Origin: Bog-950 sp046329495
GTDB taxonomy: Bacteria > Bacteroidota > Bacteroidia > Chitinophagales > LD1
NCBI GenBank assembly: GCA_046329495.1
Contig: JAXLUO010000016.1
Location: 21,793-85,792, forward strand
Length of the DNA stretch: 64,000 nt
Direction: 5' to 3'
Shown in pieces: positions 24,075 to 34,800 of this stretch. The first letter of the stretch is position 1; each line of letters begins with the position of its first letter. A program made the position numbers and the translations under genes. The notes beneath the pieces are model-generated. The model saw only the letters and a program-made list of their open reading frames with translations, was not told where the DNA came from and did no database searches.

Positions 24075-27000
24075 ATGAAACGTTTTTTCCCCTTACAGTT
24101 TGCGATACTTTTATTTGCATTACTAAACACAGCATCATTAAACGCACAGCGTAAGTGCGGCTCCTACGATCACCTGCAGGATATGATGCAATCCGATCCT
24201 GACTTTGCGGCAAGCCGTCAGGCCATCGAACAACAAACAACAGCCTTTCTTGCCAATCCTGCTAACCTCAACAACAATCGTGCAGTTATTACAATTCCGG
24301 TGGTAGTACACGTAGTTTACAACACTACGGCACAAAACGTTAGTCAGGCACAGATACAATCACAGATTGACCGCTTAAACCTGGACTATAGAAAACTAAA
24401 TACCGATTGGACCAATACACCTTCTGTATGGCAGAGTTTGGTTACTGATTACCAAATTGAATTCTGTTTAGCCAGCCGCGATCCCAACGGTAACAGCACT
24501 ACGGGTATCATCCGCAAGCAAACATCAACCACCTCGTTTAGCACAAACGATAACGTTAAGCGCGCAGCCAACGGCGGCGATGATGCCTGGCCTGCTGCCA
24601 GCTACCTAAACCTGTGGGTTTGTAACCTTAGCGGTGGCGTGTTAGGCTATGCGCAATTCCCCGGTGGCGCAGCTGCTACCGATGGTGTAGTAATTAACTA
24701 TACTGCGTTTGGCAGCACCGGTACAGCAGCAGCCCCTTACAACCTGGGCCGCACAGCAACACACGAAATTGGCCACTGGTTAAATCTGTATCACATTTGG
24801 GGCGATGACGGCACAGCATGCACCGGTTCAGATAACGTAAACGACACACCTAACCAGGCTGATGAAAATTATGGATGCCCCACCTATCCCTCGGTATCCT
24901 GCAGCAATGGCCCTAACGGCGATATGTTCATGAACTACATGGATTACACCGATGATGCCTGCATGTATATGTTTACTGCCGGCCAATATGCCCGTAGCTC
25001 TGCATTGTTTGCAAGTGGTGGTTCACGCTATAGTTTAACCCAATCGCTGGGTTGCCAGGCGGTTAGTCCGCTGCCGGTAGCTAACTTTAGCGCCACGCCA
25101 ACTTCATCGTGCACAGGCATTATTCAATTCACCGATCTTTCTACAGGCTCACCAACAACCTGGTTATGGAACTTTGGCGATGGTTCTACTTCAACACAAC
25201 AAAATCCATCGCACCTATACGGCCAAAACGGTACTTACACAGTAACCTTAACTGTTACCAACTCGTACGGTAACAACACTAAAACATTAACCTCCTACAT
25301 TACCATCAACAAACCAACTGCACCAACCGCAACCGACGTACAACGTTGTGGTCCTGGTAGTGTAACCTTATCATCAAGCACAACCAACCCGGTTAAATGG
25401 TACGATTCTACAGGTGCAGTTATTTCAACGGCTAATCCGTTTACTACACCTACTATCAATAACACTACTACCTATTGGTTATCCGACTCTGTGCCATCTA
25501 CCACGTACACGGTAGGTATGTCATATACAGGAAGCAATGGCGCCAACTACAATCAAAACAGCGAGCGTGGTGAAGTATTCAATGTATTAAAGTCAGGCAC
25601 ATTAGTAAGCGTATATGTGTTCGCATCAGGTGCAGGTAACCGTACCATACGATTACTTAATTCAGGTGGAACGGTATTAAGCACTAAAACCGTTAACGTG
25701 CCTGCAGGTGGTAGCCGTGTTACGCTCAATTTCCCTTTAACCGTAGGCACCGGATATCAGCTTACCGCCACCGGACCTGCAAACTTGTTCCGTAACAATC
25801 TGTTAGCCGTCTATCCGTATAACGATGCCGGAGGTATTGTAAGTATAACCGGTAATACTGCTGCTGCTTCGGGTTACTATTATTTCTTCTATGATTGGTA
25901 TGTAAAAGAAGCCGATTGTATATCGCAACAGAAAGCCGTAACAGTAACCATTAAACCTGCAATTGTCGCCACCGCAACAACCACCAATATATCCTGCAAT
26001 GGCGGAAGCAATGGTTTAATAAGCCTTAACGTAACCAGTGGCACCCCAACCTATTCCTTCAACTGGAGCAATGGAAGCACCAGTAACTTCGCCAACAACT
26101 TAGCTGTTGGTTCGTATACCGTTACCATTACCGATGCAGCAGGTTGCACTACCACCAAAACGTCAAGCATAACACAACCATCAGCACTTACCGCTACAGC
26201 AAGTGGTGCTGGTGCCAACTGCGGACAGAGCAATGGAAGCGCTACTGTAACTGCTACAGGCGGCACTACGGCTTATTCTTACTTATGGAATAATGGCGCT
26301 ACTACCGCTTCTTTAAGTAATATACCTGCGGGCACCTATACTGTTACCGTTACAGACAATAACACTTGTACTGCTACAGCTACCACAACGGTTACAAGCT
26401 CAAGTTCTATTAACATTACCCCGGCCAGCACCGCAGCTAATTGCTATGGTATTGCCAATGGCAGTGCAACAGTTAGCGCAACAGGCGGTACACCTGGCTA
26501 TACCTATAACTGGAGCAATGGGGCAACAGGTGCAACAGTCAACAACCTGCTGGCAGGCACCTATACCGTAACAGTGGCCGATGCTTCGGGTTGTTCAACT
26601 ACCCAAAGTATTACTGTAAGCCAGCCATCACAATTATCAGTAAACTCAACCACCACCAATGCTTCGTGCGGACAAAGCAACGGTAGCGCAACAGTAAGCG
26701 TTAGCGGCGGCACCAGTGGATATACTTATCACTGGAATACCGGCAGCACTGCGCAAACTTTAAGTAATGTAACATCAGGTAATTATACCATTACCGTAAC
26801 CGATGCACATAATTGCACTACTACCGCCACCACATTTGTTAGCAACAACGGTTCATTCTCAGTTGCTCCAACAATAACCAACATTTCCTGCTTTGGTAAC
26901 AATACCGGCAGCGCCAGCCTTAATATTACAGGCGGTACTTCGCCTTACTCCTACAGTTGGAGCAACGGCAGCAGCAACAGCAGCCTTCTTAATGTTTCAG

Positions 27001-28688
27001 CAGGCACTTACACTGCCACCATTACCGATGCGGCTTCCTGCAATTCTACCGTTAGCATAACTATTACGCAACCAACCGCGCTTTCAGTCAGCAATGCAGT
27101 AACCAATGTAGCTTGTTCTTACAGCACTAATGGCAGCGTTGCAGCTACCGTTACCGGTGGTTCTCCCGGCTATACTTATATCTGGAGCAACGGTGCTACA
27201 ACAGCCACAACCAACAACCTAACTGCAGGCACTTATACCTTAACAGTTACCGATGCTAACAACTGTACCGGCACCCAAACAAGCACGGTTACTGCACCTG
27301 CGGCTTTAAGCGCAAGTGCGAGTGGCACCAATGCTTCCTGCGGTCAGGCCACAGGCTCAGCATCTGTAAGCGTTAACGGTGGAACAGCCGGTTACGTTTA
27401 CCAATGGAACAACGGTGCTAATACAACTACCATCAACAATCTGGCTTCGGGTATCTATACCATTACTGTTACCGATAACAACAATTGTACGGCAACAGCA
27501 AGCACTACCATTAGCGGAAGCGGTTCGTTGGTGGCTACACCTGCAGTTACCAATGCACTTTGCCATGGTATAGCTAATGGTTCAGTTACATTGTCAACTA
27601 CTAATGGTACCGGGCCATATAACTATAGCTGGAGCACCGGTGCAACAGGTGCTACTGCATCAAATCTGGCAGCCGGTTCGTACACCGCAACAGTTACTGA
27701 TGCAAACAATTGCAACACCACTGTTTCGGTTACCGTTAACGAACCTATTGCCTTAACCATACTAACCAACAACCAAATGCCAACCTGCCATGGCAGCTCT
27801 AATGCAGCCAGCAGCGTTGTAGTAACAGGTGGCACAAGTGCCTATACTTATGCCTGGAGCACAGGTGCCAGCACACAGAGCATAACCGGCTTAACTGCCG
27901 GCAGTTACTCAGTTACTGTAACCGACGCCCATGGTTGCACCGTAAATTCCAACGTAACTATTCCTGAGCCTTCGGTGATTACAGCTTCTGCTACAGCAAC
28001 AGATGTTACCTGCTTCGGTAATCAAAATGGTACTGCATCTGTAACTGCACAAGGTGGCACGCCGGGCTATAGCTACATTTGGAGCAATGGTAATTCGGGC
28101 GCTACAGCAAACAACCTGGTAGCCGGAAGTTATACCGCCACTATTACCGATAGCCATGGCTGTACAACAACTGTAACCACTGCCGTTAACCAACCTACTG
28201 AAATACAATTTAGCACTTCAAGCACTGATGCTACCACCGGCCTAAACAATGGAACAGCCACCGTAGGTAACATTACCGGAGGCGCATCGCCATACACTGT
28301 TTTATGGAGCAATGGTGAAACAGCATTAACAGCAACCGGACTTGCCGGAGGAAGCTACACCGCAACCATCACCGATAGCCATGGCTGCACCCAAACGTCA
28401 ACAGTAATTGTAAACGAAGTAACCGGGCTGAACGACCTGAGCAATATCTTGAACTTCAGCATTTACCCTAACCCTGCCAAATCGAATTTAACCGTGAAGG
28501 CGACCTTTGAGGAAAATGCAGTTATTACTATGCGTAATGTGTTAGGACAAACTGTTACAGTCGTTAATGCCACTAACGGTAACAATATCGTAACCTTAGA
28601 TGTATCACACCTAAGCGCCGGCGTTTACTTTGTAGAGTTGAAAAACGGCGCAAAGTCGGGCATTAAACAAGTGATAATCACACAGTAA
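24075..28688 (+). CDS. Secreted M43 (pappalysin/cytophagalysin-type) metalloprotease with PKD, SprB repeats and T9SS type A sorting domain
   Basis: This 1537-aa protein has the signal peptide MKRFFPLQFAILLFALLNTASLNAQ. The M43 catalytic domain (about 85-320) has zinc motif HEIGHWLNLYHIWG (His230/His234) and Met-turn FMNYMDY. A PKD domain follows (about 333-415, WNFGDGSTSTQQNPSH). An Ig-like domain comes next (CGPGSVTLSSSTTNPVKWYD), with a nested beta module of about 150 aa (about 477-625, ending YYYFFYDWYVKEADC). Eleven SprB repeats follow (about 635-1448). The C-terminus is a T9SS type A domain (FSIYPNPAKSNL to GIKQVIITQ). It should be exported through the T9SS and attached to or released from the cell surface to cut proteins. 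It is the first of three tandem related proteases. The substrate is unknown. Confidence 0.92.
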   Translation: MKRFFPLQFAILLFALLNTASLNAQRKCGSYDHLQDMMQSDPDFAASRQAIEQQTTAFLANPANLNNNRAVITIPVVVHVVYNTTAQNVSQAQIQSQIDRLNLDYRKLNTDWTNTPSVWQSLVTDYQIEFCLASRDPNGNSTTGIIRKQTSTTSFSTNDNVKRAANGGDDAWPAASYLNLWVCNLSGGVLGYAQFPGGAAATDGVVINYTAFGSTGTAAAPYNLGRTATHEIGHWLNLYHIWGDDGTACTGSDNVNDTPNQADENYGCPTYPSVSCSNGPNGDMFMNYMDYTDDACMYMFTAGQYARSSALFASGGSRYSLTQSLGCQAVSPLPVANFSATPTSSCTGIIQFTDLSTGSPTTWLWNFGDGSTSTQQNPSHLYGQNGTYTVTLTVTNSYGNNTKTLTSYITINKPTAPTATDVQRCGPGSVTLSSSTTNPVKWYDSTGAVISTANPFTTPTINNTTTYWLSDSVPSTTYTVGMSYTGSNGANYNQNSERGEVFNVLKSGTLVSVYVFASGAGNRTIRLLNSGGTVLSTKTVNVPAGGSRVTLNFPLTVGTGYQLTATGPANLFRNNLLAVYPYNDAGGIVSITGNTAAASGYYYFFYDWYVKEADCISQQKAVTVTIKPAIVATATTTNISCNGGSNGLISLNVTSGTPTYSFNWSNGSTSNFANNLAVGSYTVTITDAAGCTTTKTSSITQPSALTATASGAGANCGQSNGSATVTATGGTTAYSYLWNNGATTASLSNIPAGTYTVTVTDNNTCTATATTTVTSSSSINITPASTAANCYGIANGSATVSATGGTPGYTYNWSNGATGATVNNLLAGTYTVTVADASGCSTTQSITVSQPSQLSVNSTTTNASCGQSNGSATVSVSGGTSGYTYHWNTGSTAQTLSNVTSGNYTITVTDAHNCTTTATTFVSNNGSFSVAPTITNISCFGNNTGSASLNITGGTSPYSYSWSNGSSNSSLLNVSAGTYTATITDAASCNSTVSITITQPTALSVSNAVTNVACSYSTNGSVAATVTGGSPGYTYIWSNGATTATTNNLTAGTYTLTVTDANNCTGTQTSTVTAPAALSASASGTNASCGQATGSASVSVNGGTAGYVYQWNNGANTTTINNLASGIYTITVTDNNNCTATASTTISGSGSLVATPAVTNALCHGIANGSVTLSTTNGTGPYNYSWSTGATGATASNLAAGSYTATVTDANNCNTTVSVTVNEPIALTILTNNQMPTCHGSSNAASSVVVTGGTSAYTYAWSTGASTQSITGLTAGSYSVTVTDAHGCTVNSNVTIPEPSVITASATATDVTCFGNQNGTASVTAQGGTPGYSYIWSNGNSGATANNLVAGSYTATITDSHGCTTTVTTAVNQPTEIQFSTSSTDATTGLNNGTATVGNITGGASPYTVLWSNGETALTATGLAGGSYTATITDSHGCTQTSTVIVNEVTGLNDLSNILNFSIYPNPAKSNLTVKATFEENAVITMRNVLGQTVTVVNATNGNNIVTLDVSHLSAGVYFVELKNGAKSGIKQVIITQ
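25980..28420 (+). repeat. Array of 11 SprB repeats in the M43 protease
   Basis: Each unit is about 72-76 residues: a first Cys (NISCNGGSNG type), a GGT..Y.Y.WSNGA strand, a L.AGTYTVTVTD strand and a second Cys (D..NCT.T). The eleventh unit keeps the fold signature but has lost the first Cys (STDATTGLNNGTA). The repeat DNA is diverged, so the array is old. Confidence 0.85.
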
Positions 28689-28740
28689 TAATCTTTTTGC
28701 CTATCGGCCACAACCGATAAGATTAACGGCACTGATACCG

Positions 28741-28783
28741 GTTAGCCATAGCTTCCGAAAGCGGAAGTTATGGCTAACTTTAC
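28741..28783 (+). terminator. Rho-independent terminator after the M43 protease gene
   Basis: This is a 17-bp stem (28741-28757 with 28762-28778, one G-T pair) around AAAG, followed by TTTACTTT. It separates the first two proteases into different transcription units. Confidence 0.85.
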
Positions 28784-28807
28784 TTTAGCACAAAACCATC
28801 TCCTCCG

Positions 28808-31800
28808 ATGAAGCATTCATTACTCTTCGGCCTCCTGTTTTTATTGGCCGCAAGCAGTTCTGCCCAACGTATTAATACTAATAGAGAGTTAACCGGCGCC
28901 GAAGCATCGGAACTGGTAGAAGGCGCAGAACATATCTGGTTAAAAGAAGCGAATACTATTCCTGCATTCATACAATTCAGGATAGGTCAGGAACCTTCAG
29001 AACCTTTCTTCTTTTCGTACATCAGGAAGAAGTTTCAATTACCTGCCAATTATGGCTTTCAATTGCAAAGTTCAGAACCGGATGGCCTTGGCTGGCAGCA
29101 CAAGCGTTACCAATTAACAATAAATGGTATACCGGTTACAAACGGTCAATTTGTGACGCATCTGCAGGCAGGCCGGGTAGTTAAGTTCAATGGCTATTTG
29201 TTCACTGGCTTGCAGTTCAACACAACACCCGCAATAAATGAAACCGATGCATTGCAGAAGGCCCTGGACAATATTGGGGCAATACGATACAAATGGCAGG
29301 AGGCATCAGAGGAGGCTTTCATAAAAATGGAAAGCGGTGATGCTAACGCCACATTTTACCCGAAAGGCGAACTGGCCATAGTACAAGTTGGAGATAACAG
29401 CAGTACCGATTTTCGCCTTACCTGGAAATTTGATGTATATGCGCAGGAGCCAATGAGCCGCTACTACATTTATGTAGACGCAGAATCGGGCACCGTAGTT
29501 AAGAAAGAATCACGCATTTGCAATGCTAACACAAACGGCACTGCAGTAACGGTTTATAGGGGATCAAGAGCTATTGTTGCCGACAGCTACAACGGAGCTT
29601 ACCGCTTAAAAGAAACCACCCGCGGGCTTGGCGTGCATACCTACAATCTTCAAAAGTCAACCAACTATGCAGGGGCAGTTGAATTTACGGATGCCGACAA
29701 TGTGTGGAACAATGTAAACGCGAATCTTGATCAGTATGCCGGTGATGCACATTGGGGCGCCGAGATGACATACGACTTCTACCAAAGTATGGGCCGCAAC
29801 TCCATCGATAATGCCGGTTACGCGCTGAACCTGTATGTGCATTACAGCACCAATTATCTGAATGCATTTTGGGATGGCACACGAATGACCTTTGGAGATG
29901 GAAGCTCAGGATACACTCCGCTTACTTCACTTGATATTACCGGCCACGAAATTTCGCACGGTTTAGATGAAAAGACAGCCAACCTTACCTATCAGGATGA
30001 AAGCGGTGCACTGAATGAATCGTTTAGCGACATTTTCGGAACGGCTGTTGAATGGTATGCGGATAGCACCGTAGGTAACTGGTTAATAGGCGAGGATATT
30101 GGCAGCGCATTTAGAAGTATGAGCAACCCTAACTCAACCGGCGATCCGGATACCTATCACGGAACAAATTGGTATACCGGTACGGCCGATAACGGGGGCG
30201 TGCATACCAATAGTAATGTACAAAACCATTGGTATTACCGTCTATCTCAGGGGGGTAGCGGCACTAATGATATAGGGAATACCTATAACGTAACCGCTAT
30301 AGGCCGCAACAAGGCCACCAAAATAGCCTGGCGGGATATGGTCTACTATCTAACCAGTTCGGCCGACTATGCAGATTCTCGTTTCTATTCTATTCAAGCA
30401 GCAAACGATCTTTACGGCGCTTGTTCGCAAGAAGCCATAAGTACCACTAATGCATGGTATGCTGTAGGTGTTGGCGGGCCGTTTGTTTTTGGTGTAGATG
30501 CGCAATTTACTGCATCGCCAACCAGCGGTTGCTCAGTGCCGTTTACGGTTAACTTTGTAAACAGTAGCACCAATGCAGGAAGTTATAGCTGGACCTTTGG
30601 CGATGGCGGTACAAGCACCGCCACAAACCCTACGCACACCTACTCCAGCCTGGGAGTTTATACTGTTAAGCTAATTGCTGATGGCGGAAGTTGCGGTGTT
30701 GATAGTTTGGTTTCAACCAACCTTATTAACCTCAACGCTGCGAACCCGTGCGTAGTAATAATGAAGGACACCGGCACTTATACCACGCAAACTGCATGCA
30801 GCGGTACAGTATATGACAATGGCGGTCCCTCGGCTAACTATACCGACAATACCAATAGCGTAGTAACTATCGCGCCAACGGGTGCTACAAGTGTAACGCT
30901 CCACTTTACACAGTTTGCAATGGAAAACACCTACGATTTTCTATATGTGTATGATGGACCAAGCACGGCCAGTACGTTGTTAGGCTCCTATACTGGAACT
31001 ACCATACCGGCTAACATTACTTCCAGTGGCGGGTCAATTACCTTACGGCAATCCAGCGATGAAAGTGTAACTGCCGCGGGCTTTGCTGTTACATGGAGTT
31101 GTATTGCTCCTACCCTACCGCCGGTAGCTAACTTTACGGCAGATGTAACCCAAACCTGTACGGGCAGTATTAAGTTTACGGATCTTTCCACCAATACTCC
31201 TACCTCATGGAACTGGAATTTCGGCGACGGACAAACTTCAACATTAAAAAACCCCACCCACGTATATGCCAACAACGGCACTTACACCGTAGTACTTACA
31301 GCTACTAATGCCTATGGCAACAATACCCTAACCAAAACTGCTTACATAACTGTAAGTAAGCCATCGGGACCAACAATTGCTAACCAGTCTTCCTGTGGTC
31401 CATCGGCCTTCACGCTTTCCATCACCACCACCGACACACTTAGCTGGGCCGATTCAACAGGAACGGTTGTATCCAATGCCAACCCTTTTACAACGCCGGT
31501 GCTAACGCAAACACGCACCTATTGGGTTTCCAGTTCGGTTACTGCTCCTTCCTATCATGTAGGTCCTACATATCCATCAGGCGCCACAAATTACACTCAG
31601 GCTACGGAACGTGGAGAAGTTTTTAATGTGCTAAAGCCTGGCATTTTGCAAAGTGTTTATGTAAATGCTTCCGGCGCAGGTAACCGCACCATCCGACTAC
31701 TAAATGCCGGAGGCACCGTGTTATATAGCACCACCATAAATATTCCTTCGGGCACAAGCCGTGTTACACTTAATTTTCCATTAACCGTAGGTACCGGCTA

Positions 31801-34800
31801 TCAACTTACCGCAACCGGACCGGCAAATTTGTTCCGCAATAGTACGGGCGCAACATACCCGTATACCGATGCGGGGGGAATTGTAAGCATCACTAACAAT
31901 ACCGCTAATGCAGCGGGATATTATTATTTCTTCTATGATTGGATTGTTAAGGAGAACAACTGCATTTCGTTACAAACGCCTGTAACCCTCACCATTAATC
32001 CGGCAGTAACGGTTAATGTCAGTTCTACTAATATTACCTGTAACGGTGGTAGTAACGGAACAGCAACAGTTGCCGTTATAACTGGAACGCCATCCTACGT
32101 TTACAATTGGAGTAATGGCGCCAGTACAGCTACTATCAACGGCTTGGGCACGGGTAATTATACCGTTACCGTAACCGATAGTAAAAACTGTTCAGCCACT
32201 GCCACCAAATCCATAACCCAACCTGCTGCCATAATTGCGGGTGTTGCTAAAACAAACGTACTATGCAACGGAGCCGGTAATGGAACTGCCACCGCATCAA
32301 TTACATCAGGTGGGGCTGCTCCGTTTAGCTATAGTTGGAACACCGGCGCTACTACTAATACTATTAATAATCTGGTCCCCGGCACCTATACGGTAAGTAT
32401 TACCGATGTAAACAATTGCACTGCTACTGCCAGTGCCAGCATCACTCAGCCTGCAGCTTTTAATGTAACGGGCACTACCACCAACCTAAGTTGTACTGGT
32501 GGAAGTAATGGCGCCATCAACTTGCAGTTCACCGGCGGCACTTCTCCTTATAACGTAACCTGGAGCAATAGCAGCACTGCCACCAGCTTAACCAACCTGT
32601 CTACTGGCACTTATACGGTAACAGCCCGTGATGCAAACAATTGCTCAGGCACGGCATCCTTTACACTAACTCAGCCGGCTGCCATAACTATAACGCCTTC
32701 CGCCGGCAATACAACCTGCGGGCTTAACAATGGAACCGTGACCACTACCGTGAGCGGGGGCACCGGAGGTTACACCTATGTATGGAACAATGGATCTACC
32801 AGCTCCGGCTTAAGCAGTTTAGCTGCAGGAACCTATAATTTAACTGTAACCGATGGTGCAACCTGTACCGCTACGGGCTCTGCGACAATCGCCGGTTCGG
32901 TTGGTATTACTGCTACCGCTACGGGCACGAATATTACATGTAATGGTGCAGCCAATGGCACGGCCTTAGCCACTGTTTCTTCAGGCGGAACATTGCCTTA
33001 CAGTTATAATTGGAGTAATGCTGCAACTTCTTCCGGCATCAACAATTTATCAGCCGGCCTTTACAGCGTTACAGTCAGTGATGCTTTATTGTGTTCAACT
33101 ACTGCATCGGTAAACGTTACGCAGCCCGCTGCGCTGCAAGTAAGCGCCACTGCTACCAACCCTACATGCAACGCCGGCACCAATGGCAGCCTAAGTTTGC
33201 AAATAAGCGGAGGCACCTCCGCTTATATTGTAACATGGAGCAACAGTAATTCAGGAACTACTATCGGGAATCTTACTGCGGGAACTTATACAGCCACTGT
33301 TACCGATGCAAATAATTGCACTACAAGTGTTAGCCAGGTGCTTACACAACCATCAGCAATAAGCCTAACTTCAACGGTCATCAACACAAGTTGCGGCTTT
33401 GCCAATGGCAACATAAGCACTACTGTAAGCGGAGGAACCGGTAACTACTCCTACGCCTGGGGAACAGGTGCAACCACCGCATCATTAAGTAATCTTTCTG
33501 CGGGTAACTATTCCTTAACCATTACAGATGTAGCCGGTTGTACTGCAACTGCAAACAGTAACGTGGCAAGTTCGGTTGGCATAATAGCCAGCCTGACTAA
33601 AACTGATATTACGTGCAATGGCGCTTCAAACGGGACCGCTATGGCAAGTATTTCTTCAGGTGGAACTCCGCCATACAGTTATGTATGGAATAACGGTGCC
33701 ACTGCCCCTGGCATAAGCAATCTGACTGCAGGCAACTACATCGTAACTATCACCGATGCAGTTTTGTGTTCGGCAACAGGCACGGCAAGCATTACACAAC
33801 CTGCAGCATTAAATATTATTGCCACTACTGTAAACCCGAGCTGTTACGCAGGCACTAATGGCAGCGTTAGTTTGCAAGTTAGTGGTGGCACTACAGCATA
33901 TTCGTTTAACTGGAGCATTGGCTCAACGGGAATTTCAAACACCAACCTGGCAGCAGGTACGTATACTGCAACGATCACTGACGCCAACAATTGCACAGCT
34001 GCAATTACCCGTACACTTACACAACCAAGTGCTATCGCCATTTTGCCAACTGTGACTAATACCACCTGTGGATTTGCCAATGGCAGTATAACTACAAATA
34101 TTACCGGAGGAACGGGAACGTATAGCTACAATTGGAACAATGGCGCAACCGCGCCAGCTTTAAGCAACTTAGCAGCAGGCACCTATAGCCTTACAGTAAC
34201 CGATGCAGCCAACTGTAGCGCTGTTAGTTCATCAGGTATTACAACTTCAAGTAGTTTGATCGCCAGCGCTTCGGGCGTAAATGTTAGTTGCTTTGGATTA
34301 AACAATGGCAGTGCAACAGTTGCCGTTAGCAATAATACCAACCCTACTTCCTATAACTGGAGTAATGGCAACACTGTTGCAACGGCCGGCAACTTAAGCG
34401 CCGGAACCTACACCGTAAGTGTAACGGATGCTAATAACTGCTCGGCCACTGCCGTTTATACCGTTACACAACCCGCTGCTATTTCTGCCTCCGTTACAGC
34501 TACAGGCACTAACTGTACAGGTAACAACGGTACCGTTTCCTTGCAGGTATCTGGCGGAACCGGTAGTTATGGATATGCATGGAGTAATGGAGCAAATACT
34601 GCTTCACTTAACAATGTAGGTGCGGGCAATTACCTTGTTACAATTACAGATGGTAACAACTGTACCGCAACCGCCGGAGGAACAGTAAATAGCCCCGGAG
34701 GAATTTCGGCATCTGCCACTACAAACATGGTAACTTGTAACGGCGGCGCTACCGGCACCATTGCCATAACCGTTACCGCCGGCACAGCACCATACAACTA

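Noticed and set aside
27909..28312. Reverse frames within the SprB arrays
   Set aside because: The repeats produce long antisense frames because of codon bias (Thr/Asn/Gly-rich). None has a plausible start context.
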